Shown here one piece after another: positions 1-6,485 of a stretch of DNA of 10,688 bases (position 1 is the first letter of the stretch; each line of letters starts with the position of its first letter). Made by a program: the position numbers and the translations under genes. The notes under the pieces were generated by a model, which was not told the DNA's origin, made no database searches, and saw only the letters and a list, made by a program, of their open reading frames with translations. This DNA comes from DATEVL01 sp035471625 (GTDB taxonomy: Bacteria; Chloroflexota; Anaerolineae; Anaerolineales; E44-bin32): assembly GCA_035471625.1 (NCBI GenBank), contig DATIPT010000144.1, positions 1 to 10,688 of the forward strand. The letters are read 5' to 3'.

Positions 1-31
1 AGCGGACCCTGCCCCTGCCAGAAGGAAGGAT

Positions 32-1519
32 CTAGGGAGGCCGGAAGTATAGCCTGTACTTGAGGGTCTGGTCGATGCGTTGGAAGTTGCGGATGCGCAT
101 GTACTCGCGGACCGACGGAAGATCGAACCGACCGATCAAGATCATCTCCGGCGAGAATGCCTGGAGTGTCGCGGCGATTTCTTCCTCGGTGAGGCCGCCG
201 GTCAGCATTCGCTTCTGGCTGATGACGGCGAGGTTCGGCGGCACTGGGATCTCCGCAGCGAACGCGAAGATTGGCCGGTCGGTGAATATCCAGTTCGTCT
301 CGTCGGCGTACCTGTAGATAGCTGCTAAGAGCTCGCGTTCCGCTGCCTCGTCCGGCCGGGGGCCGGTGAAGTTCGGCAGGCGACCATCGAGGCCGTCGAC
401 TGTGCCGGGCCCCCGTCCGGCGAGGAAGACCAGAAAGACAGCCAGGCTGCCGATGCTGGCGATCAACCTGAGTAACCCGGGTCGCTCCGACGGAAGGCGA
501 CGGAGCGCTTCGATCGCTGACCCCGCGGCGACGGCGCCCAGGATGGCGGCCGGGATGGTCAGGAAAAGTTGATGATGGTACCAACTCGGCTGATTTGCCC
601 TCAGCACAATGTATCCGAGGGTGAGCCACGCGGCCAAGTAGAGCGCCGTCCACTTCCGTTGGACGACGGCCCATGCGCAACCAAGCAGGGCGAGGGCAAA
701 AACAGCCAAGGACTCCGCCAAGAAGGAATCCAGCGAAGGAAGTGTGCGAAGGTACTCGTTCTGTCCTGCCGCGACATGCACGTCGAGTAGCTGCCCGATG
801 TTCTCCGGGCCGATGAGGAGTACGACGGAGGCGATCCCCATCAGGGCGAGTGTTCCAGACCACGCGAGCGGCTGGCTCCAGCGCTGGTGTCCCTTCCGCT
901 GGCCCGGATCCCGAACGACCTTCAGAAGGATCCCGATGAACCAGATCGGAGCGAGGATGACGGAGAGACCCTTGGTCAGGATCGATAACCCGAGAAGAAC
1001 TGAGGATGCCACCAGGGTTCCCATCGTTGGTCGGTCATGCCATTCCGACAACGCGTAGAAAGACGCGACGGCGAGAGCGATAGCCGGAAGGCCGATCATC
1101 ATGGACACTGAGAGTCGAAGGAAGAACGGGAGAAGAAGGATGGTGACGCCGCCGCAGATGGCGGCGGCCGCGCCCCAGTTCTTGCGCAAGTAGTTCGTCG
1201 CTAGGGCGATCATGCCGGCGGAAAAGAGAAGGACCAACAGTCGTCCCGCGGTGAGCCTCAGGCCAAAGAGGCGAAACCAGCCCGCCAGGACGTACGTGAA
1301 GAAAGGCGGCTGATCGCTCCAGATCTCGCCGTAGAGACGGTAGCCGCGCAGCACCATCATCGCCTTGATCGCGTTGATGCCCTCATCGGGGTCGAACTCG
1401 ATTCGGTAGCGGAAGGGGTAGAAGAGAAGGATGATGACGACCAGGGCGGTGGACAGAACCACCCAGGCCCGCGCAGACTCCGTGAAAGGGTTTCTCAGGG
1501 GTGTTTTGACAGGACTCAT
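32..1519 (-). CDS. GT39/PMT-type membrane glycosyltransferase (ArnT-like fold)
   Basis: Predicted integral-membrane glycosyltransferase that would transfer a sugar from a polyprenyl-phosphate donor to a lipid, protein or glycan on the outer face of the membrane. The acceptor and sugar cannot be read from sequence. Seen: one N-terminal hydrophobic helix (about residues 18-36), then the acidic loop motif FDPDEG (residues 42-47) and DQPP (69-72), typical of the PMT_2/GT39 superfamily, followed by many hydrophobic segments and a soluble C-terminal tail of roughly 100 residues. Length of 495 aa is normal for the group. I chose the ATG at 1519 (MSPVK). A TTG five codons upstream (1534) is also open, but neither start has a strong Shine-Dalgarno. 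The gene stands alone and is divergent from the riboflavin operon, so it is probably transcribed separately. The family assignment is firm; the exact role is unknown. Confidence 0.85.
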   Translation of the reverse strand: MSPVKTPLRNPFTESARAWVVLSTALVVIILLFYPFRYRIEFDPDEGINAIKAMMVLRGYRLYGEIWSDQPPFFTYVLAGWFRLFGLRLTAGRLLVLLFSAGMIALATNYLRKNWGAAAAICGGVTILLLPFFLRLSVSMMIGLPAIALAVASFYALSEWHDRPTMGTLVASSVLLGLSILTKGLSVILAPIWFIGILLKVVRDPGQRKGHQRWSQPLAWSGTLALMGIASVVLLIGPENIGQLLDVHVAAGQNEYLRTLPSLDSFLAESLAVFALALLGCAWAVVQRKWTALYLAAWLTLGYIVLRANQPSWYHHQLFLTIPAAILGAVAAGSAIEALRRLPSERPGLLRLIASIGSLAVFLVFLAGRGPGTVDGLDGRLPNFTGPRPDEAAERELLAAIYRYADETNWIFTDRPIFAFAAEIPVPPNLAVISQKRMLTGGLTEEEIAATLQAFSPEMILIGRFDLPSVREYMRIRNFQRIDQTLKYRLYFRPP

Positions 1520-1703
1520 TCCGAACCAAAGCAAGCTTCAGTTGCGTCCGGCACACCGCCAAGGGGCGAGAGGAAGGCCATTGGAGAGTGCCCGGAAGCA
1601 TCCCGCGTCCACGATGTCACTGGCGGTGAAGCGGCCAAGTCTAGGCGGGCTCGCGAGCGCCGTCAAGCCGATGTCCGGCCGGCGGAGGCCCGTAGATCGT
1701 CAC
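1520..1703. other. Divergent intergenic spacer, no gene seen
   Basis: This is the upstream half of the roughly 500-base gap between the glycosyltransferase and ribX. I see no credible coding region, RNA gene or repeat in it. It should hold the glycosyltransferase promoter on the minus strand, but no convincing -10/-35 pair was found there by eye. The other half of the gap holds the promoter, riboswitch and hairpins listed separately. Confidence 0.5.
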
Positions 1704-1733
1704 TGGATGCCATCCGACGCGGAAGGGTATAAT
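1704..1733 (+). promoter_or_regulatory. Sigma-70-type promoter of the riboflavin transport operon
   Basis: A perfect TATAAT lies at 1728-1733. Upstream at 1704-1709 is a weak -35 candidate, TGGATG (three of six consensus matches, 18-base spacer), so the -35 is uncertain while the -10 is good. Transcription would begin near 1739-1741, about ten bases before the first paired base of the FMN riboswitch at 1750. That is where a riboswitch-bearing leader should start. The nine bases GTATAATGC at 1727-1735 recur in the tsaE promoter. Confidence 0.75.
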
Positions 1734-1749
1734 GCGTCCGATTCAATTC

Positions 1750-1876
1750 AGCCTTCGGGGCAGGGTGAGGGCCCATAGGGCCCAATTCCCGATCGGCGGT
1801 TAGAGCCCGCGAGCGTTGCGACGCACGACCCGGTGTAACTCCGGGGCCGACGGTACAGTCCGGATGAAAGAAGGCT
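1750..1876 (+). promoter_or_regulatory. FMN riboswitch (RFN element)
   Basis: This is the aptamer that binds flavin mononucleotide and shuts off riboflavin synthesis or transport genes. The closing stem P1 is a perfect 7-bp match, AGCCTTC (1750-1756) with GAAGGCT (1870-1876). Conserved RFN blocks appear in order: GGGGCAGGGTG (1757-1767), AATTCCCGATCGGCGGT (1784-1800), CCCGCGAG (1806-1813), GACCCGGTGTAACTCCGGGG (1827-1846), GCCGACGGTACAGTCCGGAT (1846-1865) and the AAAGAAGG end. The variable arm is a tidy hairpin, GGGCCC-ATA-GGGCCC (1769-1783). The element sits between the TATAAT promoter and ribX, on the same strand. It identifies the downstream ABC importer as a flavin-related transporter rather than a thiamine-precursor, sulfonate or nitrate system. 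Identification is by recognition of the consensus and pairing; a covariance-model score was not computed. Confidence 0.97.
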
Positions 1877-1878
1877 GG

Positions 1879-1904
1879 CAGGGTGGGGGCGCGTCCCCCG
1901 CCTG
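1879..1904 (+). other. Leader hairpin between riboswitch and terminator
   Basis: Two bases after the P1 stem there is an inverted repeat: CAGG (1879-1882) with CCTG (1901-1904), enclosing GGGGG (1885-1889) and CCCCC (1895-1899) around a five-base loop. It is very GC-rich and has no T-tract after it. It could be a spacer stem or part of the switching region of the expression platform. Its role is inferred only from its position. Confidence 0.5.
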
Positions 1905-1917
1905 TTGCCGCGACATG

Positions 1918-1951
1918 CCCCGACGACGGTTCCGTCTTCGGGGTTCTTCGT
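1918..1951 (+). terminator. Candidate riboswitch-controlled intrinsic terminator
   Basis: CCCCGACGACG (1918-1928) pairs with CGTCTTCGGGG (1933-1943) around the loop GTTC, with one C/T mismatch, giving a strong GC-rich stem. It is followed by TTCTTCGT, which is T-rich but not a clean T-tract, so termination may be imperfect or partly of another type. Its place after the aptamer and before ribX fits an FMN-induced off switch. CTTCGGGG in the 3' arm (1936-1943) is repeated at 1753-1760 in the aptamer. The 5' arm could therefore pair with either copy, which is a possible route for switching. Confidence 0.6.
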
Positions 1952-2017
1952 CCGCCAGCCTGCGGCTCGCCGGCTGCGCCTGCCCCGATGCATCGTGCTG
2001 AGCTTGAGCGGGGACCG

Positions 2018-2833
2018 ATGGCGGACTTGGGCGCGCACTCTCCTCCCTCACAATCTCCCATGCGGGCGCGTCGCCCCGACCCCCGGCGGTTCCTGACGTC
2101 GATCCTGGCGGTCGTCACTGCCCTGCTGGTCTGGCAAGCCGTCAGTGCGTGGGGCACCTTGCCCGCCTTTCTCCTCCCAACCCCAGCTGCCGTCGGCGCT
2201 CGCCTCGTCGATGCCGCTCGCGACGGTCTGCTCGTCCGTCACACCCTGGCCACGCTTTCCGAGGTCATCGCAGGGTTGAGCATCGGCGTTGCCTGCGGGA
2301 CGGCCCTCGGCTATGGGCTGGCCAAGTCGCCGCGCGCCGAGCGTCTCCTCTCGCCCTACATCGTCGCCTCCCAGGCCATCCCGGTTGTGGCGATCGCTCC
2401 CCTATTGATCATCTGGTTCGGGCCAGGAAGGACGTCGAAGGTCTTGATCAGTGCTCTGATCGTCTTCTTCCCAATCCTCATCAGCACCATCGCCGGGATC
2501 CGATCGGTGCCCGACGATCTGCGGGACCTGATGCGATCCTTGCGGGCAACTCGCCGGCAGACCTTCTGGCTTCTGGAAGTCCCTGCCGCATCTCCGTTCC
2601 TGCTCGGTGGATTCAAGATCGGCTCGACACTGGCCGTGATCGGCGCCGTCGTCGGCGAGTTCGTCGGCGCCGACGAAGGCCTGGGGTTCCTTATCAGCCT
2701 GGGCCGCGGCCTATACGACACGGCCCTTGTTTTCGCCGCGCTGCTCGTTCTCGTCGCGTTGGCGCTCTCCCTGTACGGTCTGGCTTCGGGGCTCGAGCGA
2801 TGGGCCCTGACCTGGCGCCGACCTCCGAGGTGA
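2018..2833 (+). CDS. ribX: Riboflavin ABC importer, permease RibX
   Basis: Inner-membrane permease of the BPD_transp_1 superfamily, closest in style to the ThiX/SsuC/TauC group. It would form the channel through which the substrate delivered by RibY enters, driven by the ATPase encoded two genes down. Seen: about six hydrophobic segments (roughly residues 26-44, 80-101, 115-134, 140-160, 200-220, 237-257) and a cytoplasmic loop around residues 165-200 in the place of the EAA motif that docks on the ATPase. The loop is degenerate in its first part. The frame is open back to 1883, but that would run into the riboswitch hairpins. I chose the ATG at 2018, preceded by GAGCGGGGA, giving 271 aa, the usual size. 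ATGs at 1988 and 2060 are alternatives. Riboflavin specificity is inferred from the FMN riboswitch and from resemblance of the neighbour to RibY. Confidence 0.88.
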   Translation: MADLGAHSPPSQSPMRARRPDPRRFLTSILAVVTALLVWQAVSAWGTLPAFLLPTPAAVGARLVDAARDGLLVRHTLATLSEVIAGLSIGVACGTALGYGLAKSPRAERLLSPYIVASQAIPVVAIAPLLIIWFGPGRTSKVLISALIVFFPILISTIAGIRSVPDDLRDLMRSLRATRRQTFWLLEVPAASPFLLGGFKIGSTLAVIGAVVGEFVGADEGLGFLISLGRGLYDTALVFAALLVLVALALSLYGLASGLERWALTWRRPPR

Positions 2834-2838
2834 CCGCG

Positions 2839-3819
2839 ATGTCGCGATCAGGTTCACGCTCCCTGGCTCTCGCAATTCTTGCTTTCACGCTCGGAGCTTG
2901 CGCGTCGGGCTCGGGCGGCCCGGTGCCGCTCGATAGGATCCGGCTCCCGATGGGCTACGTCCCCAATGTTCAGTACGCGCCATTCTACGTTGCCGATGCG
3001 CGGGGCTACTTCGCTGAGGAAGGCCTGGAGATCGATTTCGACTACGCCTTCGAAACGGATGGTGTGGCTCTCGTTGGCGCCGGGGACCTCCCATTCTCAC
3101 TGGCTTCCGGGGAGCAGGTCCTGCTCGCTCGCCAGCAAGGCGTCCCCGTGGTCTATGTCCTGGGCTGGTGGCAGGACTTCCCCGTCGCTGTCGCCGCGCC
3201 GGCGGCCGGCCCGATTGACGAGCCCAAGGACTTGGTCGGAGCGCGGGTCGGGATCCCGATCCTCGGAGGGGCGTCCCTGATCGGATATCGCGCCCTGCTC
3301 GACGCCAATGACCTGCCCGAAGGGGCCGCTTTTCTGGATGTGATTGGCTTCAACCAGGTTGAGGCACTGCTGGCAGGTCAGGTCGACGCGGTCGTCGTCT
3401 ACGCCAACAACGAACCCATTGTCTTGGCGAACGCCGGACTTCCGGTGAACGTTCTGGCGACGGCCGACTACGTGACGCTGGCATCGAATGGGATCATCAC
3501 CAACGAGGCGACGATCGCCAACAACCCCGACCTCGTCCGTCGCATGGCCCGGGCCTTCCTGCGGGGACTGGAAGACACACTTGAAGATCCTGATGCTGCC
3601 TATGAGATCTGCAAGGACTACGTCGAAGGCCTCGGTTCGGCGAACCAGGATGTGCAGCGCCAGGTGCTAGACGCGTCGATGGCCTTCTGGAAGGCCGAGC
3701 GGCTCGGCTACAGCGATCCCGCCGCCTGGTCGAATATGCAGGCGGTCTTGCGTGAGATGGGTCTCCTGGGCGAGACGTTGGACCTCTCCGCTGCGTTCAC
3801 CAACGAGTTCCTGCCTTGA
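2839..3819 (+). CDS. ribY: Riboflavin-binding lipoprotein RibY (NMT1/ThiY-like)
   Basis: Extracytoplasmic substrate-binding protein of the NMT1/SsuA-like family (326 aa), expected to capture riboflavin and pass it to RibX. Seen: a signal peptide with basic start and hydrophobic core, then a lipobox LGAC with Cys21 as the lipidation site. Next comes the family hallmark GYVPNVQYAPFYVADARGYF (residues 39-58) and, near 81-90, a GAGDLPF stretch typical of periplasmic-binding type 2 folds. The cysteine-rich motif known from pyrimidine-binding ThiY/THI5 proteins is absent. Start: ATG 2839, with GAGGTG at 2827-2832 overlapping the ribX stop. The frame is open much further upstream, but that stretch is a shadow of ribX. 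The 5-base gap from ribX and the overlap with the ATPase indicate one operon. The substrate call rests on the riboswitch and on family resemblance, not on identified ligand contacts. Confidence 0.88.
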   Translation: MSRSGSRSLALAILAFTLGACASGSGGPVPLDRIRLPMGYVPNVQYAPFYVADARGYFAEEGLEIDFDYAFETDGVALVGAGDLPFSLASGEQVLLARQQGVPVVYVLGWWQDFPVAVAAPAAGPIDEPKDLVGARVGIPILGGASLIGYRALLDANDLPEGAAFLDVIGFNQVEALLAGQVDAVVVYANNEPIVLANAGLPVNVLATADYVTLASNGIITNEATIANNPDLVRRMARAFLRGLEDTLEDPDAAYEICKDYVEGLGSANQDVQRQVLDASMAFWKAERLGYSDPAAWSNMQAVLREMGLLGETLDLSAAFTNEFLP

Positions 3820-4568
3820 CCCAGCCGATCCTCGTCGCCCGAGGCCTCACGAAGATCTACCCGAACGCCCTGCATCCTGTGGTGGCACTCGAGCGGATCG
3901 ACGTGGAGGTACCAGCCGGTCAGTTCCTGTGTGTCGTCGGACCTTCCGGTTGTGGCAAGACCACGCTTCTGCGCTTGCTTGGCGGGCTCGCCCTTCCGAC
4001 GGAGGGCGAGGTAGTTTTCGAAGGCGAACGGCTGCGCGGCCCGCGGCGCCGGATCGGGTTCGTGTTTCAGGAGTCGAACTTGATGCCGTGGCGGACCGTT
4101 GTCGACAACATCCGCCTACCGCTGGAATTGCAGAGTCTTGAGGCGGCTGTCCAGCGCGAGCGGGCGGCGTCGATGGTCGACCTGGTCGGCCTGGATGGCT
4201 TTGAACGGGCGCTTCCCAGCGATCTCTCGGGGGGCATGGCCCAGCGTGTGGCGCTCGCCCGTGCCCTGGTCCACGAGCCCGATCTGCTGCTTCTGGACGA
4301 GCCCTTCGGGGCCCTGGATGCGTTGACGCGAGAACGAATGGCCTTCGAACTCCTGCGGATTTGGTCCGCTCGCCCGGTGACGGTCGTGATGGTCACCCAT
4401 TCGATCGCGGAGGCCTTGCTGCTGGCCGACCGCGTCGTCGTCCTCAGCCCTCGTCCGGGCACCGTCCGATTGGATACGAAGGTGGATCTGCCTCGCCCCC
4501 GGCACCCGGACACCGTTCATACGCAAGCCTTCGGAAACTTGGCCAAGGCGGTCCGCGAAAACCTCTAG
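3816..4568 (+). CDS. ABC importer ATPase for the RibXY system
   Basis: Cytoplasmic nucleotide-binding subunit (250 aa) that would power RibX. All catalytic motifs are present: Walker A GPSGCGKT (residues 42-49), Q-loop Gln85, signature LSGGM (137-141), Walker B LLLLDEP (157-163) and switch His195. The LSGGMAQRVALARAL form is typical of the SsuB/TauB/ThiZ group. Translation appears to begin at TTG 3816, whose last two bases are part of the ribY stop (TTGA overlap), so it is probably translated by coupling. There is no good Shine-Dalgarno and no nearby ATG that would keep the N-terminal strand. I leave the symbol blank: ribZ has, as I recall, been used for an unrelated transporter. Its presence makes the importer complete within the operon. 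Confidence 0.9.
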   Translation: MTQPILVARGLTKIYPNALHPVVALERIDVEVPAGQFLCVVGPSGCGKTTLLRLLGGLALPTEGEVVFEGERLRGPRRRIGFVFQESNLMPWRTVVDNIRLPLELQSLEAAVQRERAASMVDLVGLDGFERALPSDLSGGMAQRVALARALVHEPDLLLLDEPFGALDALTRERMAFELLRIWSARPVTVVMVTHSIAEALLLADRVVVLSPRPGTVRLDTKVDLPRPRHPDTVHTQAFGNLAKAVRENL

Positions 4569-4632
4569 TCGCATCAGACCGGCCAGGAGTGTGAGCGTTC
4601 CGTTGGCGGCGCGAGGGCGCTTTCGGGAGGCG

Positions 4633-4660
4633 AAAAAGGGCCGGGGCCTTTCGGCCCCGG
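4633..4660 (-). terminator. Intrinsic terminator after the DUF4349 gene
   Basis: A perfect 8-bp inverted repeat, CCGGGGCC (4641-4648) and GGCCCCGG (4653-4660), with a four-base loop. Read on the minus strand it is followed, after CCC, by TTTTT (plus-strand A's at 4633-4637). It lies 10 bases beyond the stop of the minus-strand lipoprotein gene. Read on the plus strand it has no T-tract, so it is a poor terminator for the convergent riboflavin operon, though the hairpin might still slow polymerase there. Confidence 0.8.
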
Positions 4661-4670
4661 GGTTCAAACG

Positions 4671-5582
4671 CTAGGCGGTCGTGCCCTCGCCGGCAGGCTT
4701 GCCGCGCCGCCGCCGGACGGCCCGAAGAATGAGCAAGACGGGCAGGCCGAACAGCAGCGCGATCGGCAGCACACAAATCGCGGCCCAGATGCCGATGTCG
4801 GCGAGCGTCTGCAAGGCACTGATCAGTGCCTCGACCGCAGCCTTGACCGTGCCCTGCGGCTGCCAGCCTCCGAACTCGATCGGCTGGGCTGCCACGTCGG
4901 GGATGAGTTCGGCCGAAATCGCGGAGAAGGCAGCCGACTCCTCGTAGTACTTCATTTGACCGCGGACCATCTCGATCTCGCCGCGCACGCGGACCAGCTC
5001 GTTGTAGACGGCCAGGACGTCCTCAGTCTTCTCAGCCGACTCCATGATCCTGGTCAGTTGCTCTTCGGCCGCCTCGAGATTGCGTAGGCGGGACTCCAGG
5101 TCGACGTACTGCGCCGTCACATCTTCCCCGGTGATGTTCTCCGTTCGCACCTCGACGGCACCCGACTTAATCTCCTTCATCGCCTCGTTGAGACGCTCAG
5201 CCGGGACGCGAACAGTCACGGAAGCGTTGTCGGCCGTGAGGCCTTCGCCAAAGGAGGTCTTGTAGACGTAGGAGGACACCACGAAGCCGCCCATCGCCTC
5301 GGCCATGGCGCGGATCTCGGCGAGCTTGTCGACCGGGTCTGTCACGACCATCGTCACGGATGCGGTCTGCACGACCATCCGTTCCTGAGTCGTCGGCTGG
5401 GAGGCAGAGAATTCCAACGCCGGCAAGGCCTCGGCGCGCGGGGCTTCGGGTGCGAACGCGTCGCCGCCGGCGATACCCGGCTCGAAGTCCACGCCCGCCG
5501 GTCTTGCCGCCAATTGCGAGGAACAGGCGGCCAGGAGAAGGCCGGCGATCACGAGCGTTGCGATTCCCAGGGTCTTCTTCAT
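4671..5582 (-). CDS. DUF4349-family lipoprotein with C-terminal membrane helix
   Basis: Protein of 303 aa of unknown function. Seen: signal peptide ending in the lipobox LAAC (Cys20), a low-complexity Ala/Pro/Glu-rich linker to about residue 65, and the DUF4349 region from about residue 68 (an alpha/beta part to 155). A heptad-rich coiled coil follows (about 158-215), then a hydrophobic helix (about 266-288) and a basic tail RAVRRRRGK that should remain in the cytoplasm. The mature protein would thus be tied to the membrane at both ends, with the coiled coil outside. Start: ATG 5582 with a clear AGGAGG eight bases upstream. It follows the metallophosphoesterase on the same strand after 73 bases and ends at an intrinsic terminator. 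Envelope location is well supported; a biochemical role is not known to me. Confidence 0.88.
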   Translation of the reverse strand: MKKTLGIATLVIAGLLLAACSSQLAARPAGVDFEPGIAGGDAFAPEAPRAEALPALEFSASQPTTQERMVVQTASVTMVVTDPVDKLAEIRAMAEAMGGFVVSSYVYKTSFGEGLTADNASVTVRVPAERLNEAMKEIKSGAVEVRTENITGEDVTAQYVDLESRLRNLEAAEEQLTRIMESAEKTEDVLAVYNELVRVRGEIEMVRGQMKYYEESAAFSAISAELIPDVAAQPIEFGGWQPQGTVKAAVEALISALQTLADIGIWAAICVLPIALLFGLPVLLILRAVRRRRGKPAGEGTTA

Positions 5583-5619
5583 GGAAGGGTCCTCCTAGCG
5601 CCCCGCGGCGGTGGGCTTA

Positions 5620-5662
5620 CTGGTAGGACGTCCGGGCCCCGGAGGAAGTTCCCGTCTACCAG
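5620..5662. repeat. Inverted repeat spanning the metallophosphoesterase stop codon
   Basis: CTGGTAG (5620-5626) and CTACCAG (5656-5662) are complementary, and ACG/CGT just inside extends the stem with a one-base bulge. A second small stem, TCCGG/CCGGA (5631-5635 with 5639-5643), lies within. The stop codon of the minus-strand metallophosphoesterase (5656-5658) is inside the outer arm. No T-tract follows on either strand, so it is not a standard terminator. It may be an mRNA-stabilising or attenuating structure between the two genes. Confidence 0.45.
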
Positions 5663-6384
5663 CCAGCCAAGAGGCGGGATGCCTGCCGTTCAGGCAGTCC
5701 GGCGTTGAGCATCTTCTCCCGAGTCTTCTCAGCATCGTAGGCCACCCGGCGAGGGGACCATGTCAGCGCCTGCGTGTCCAGGATGGCATAGGCCGCCCGG
5801 GGATCCATGTCGCGGGGTTGGCCCACGGACCCCGGGTTGAGGATCATGCGCGGCTCGAGGGCTAGCGGGGCATCCCAACTCACGCCAACGGAGGTGGCCG
5901 TACCGTTGGACTGGGCTCGGTGGAACACCAGGGGGAGGTGCGAGTGCCCGATCAGACAGTAGTTCGTCGTGAAGCTGTCAAAGTTGCCCGTCGCAGACTG
6001 CAGGTCGAGGATGTACTCCCAGACCGGCTGCCGAGGGCTGCCGTGGGCCAAAGTGAAATCCTCGAAAGTGATTCGGCTGGGAAGCGAGCGAAGGTAGGCG
6101 GCATTGTCGGACCGAAGTTGTTCCATCGTCCAGGCGGCTGCCGCGCCTGCATCCTGGTTGAACCGACTTAGCGGGATTATGCCCAGGGCTGCCTGATCGT
6201 GGTTCCCGATCAGGGAGAGAAGGCCTGGCAGGTCTCGAACGCGGTCGATCACTTCGTTCGGGTTTGGCCCGTAGCCCACGAGGTCGCCCAGGCACCAGAC
6301 CGAATCGACCGATCCGGCGTCGGCCAGGACCGTCTCCAGGGCCTCCAGGTTGGCGTGGATGTCGGAAAGGACTAGGATTCGCAT
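5656..6384 (-). CDS. Metallophosphoesterase (Metallophos_2, ApaH/YfcE-like)
   Basis: Cytoplasmic calcineurin-like phosphoesterase of 242 aa; the substrate is unknown. The full two-metal site is visible: SDIHAN (Asp8, His10), GDLVGYG (Asp34), GNHD (Asn61, His62), AHGS (His114) and GHSH (His147, His149). These are followed by the NPGSVGQPRD segment common in this subfamily. No signal peptide is present. Start: ATG 6384, which begins directly with MRILVLSDIH, as in relatives. There is no Shine-Dalgarno just upstream. It is transcribed divergently from tsaE across about 100 bases and is probably the first gene of a two-gene unit with the DUF4349 lipoprotein. Phosphodiesterase or nucleotide phosphatase activity is likely from the family; specificity cannot be read here. 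Confidence 0.9.
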   Translation of the reverse strand: MRILVLSDIHANLEALETVLADAGSVDSVWCLGDLVGYGPNPNEVIDRVRDLPGLLSLIGNHDQAALGIIPLSRFNQDAGAAAAWTMEQLRSDNAAYLRSLPSRITFEDFTLAHGSPRQPVWEYILDLQSATGNFDSFTTNYCLIGHSHLPLVFHRAQSNGTATSVGVSWDAPLALEPRMILNPGSVGQPRDMDPRAAYAILDTQALTWSPRRVAYDAEKTREKMLNAGLPERQASRLLAGW

Positions 6385-6445
6385 CGGCCGGATGGTATCA
6401 CGAGGCGGGGCGCGGCGATAGCAGGACGCAAGTAGGGCCGTCTGC

Positions 6446-6474
6446 TTGTTGGGGGGTCCTGCCGGACGTATAAT
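6446..6474 (+). promoter_or_regulatory. Sigma-70-type promoter giving a near-leaderless tsaE mRNA
   Basis: TTGTTG (6446-6451; first three bases match the -35 consensus) lies 17 bases before a perfect TATAAT (6469-6474). Transcription should start about 6480-6482, only 4-6 bases before the tsaE ATG at 6486, leaving no room for a Shine-Dalgarno. The -10 region GTATAATGC (6468-6476) is identical over nine bases to that of the riboswitch promoter. Start site is inferred from spacing only. Confidence 0.75.
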
Positions 6475-6485
6475 GCCGACCGCCC

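Noticed and set aside
1883..2017. N-terminal extension of the permease reading frame
   Set aside because: It lies in the leader between riboswitch and gene and contains the terminator-like hairpin. The residues are Pro/Ala-rich with no membrane-protein character.
1663..2157. Minus-strand open frame over the leader region
   Set aside because: It runs through the FMN riboswitch and promoter, whose conserved structure explains the sequence; product is low-complexity.
2149..2838. Long open stretch in the ribY frame upstream of its ATG
   Set aside because: It overlaps the whole permease gene in another frame, gives an Arg/Pro-rich product unlike any binding protein, and the signal peptide with lipobox fixes the start at 2839.
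2018..4568. Annotation as thiamine-precursor (ThiXYZ), sulfonate (SsuABC) or taurine (TauABC) transporter
   Set aside because: Protein families overlap, but the leader holds an FMN and not a TPP riboswitch, and the ThiY-type cysteine motif is missing.
4600..4632. Terminator for the riboflavin operon on the plus strand
   Set aside because: Only a 4-bp GCGC repeat followed by TTT is present, too weak to call; the nearby strong hairpin has its T-tract on the minus strand.
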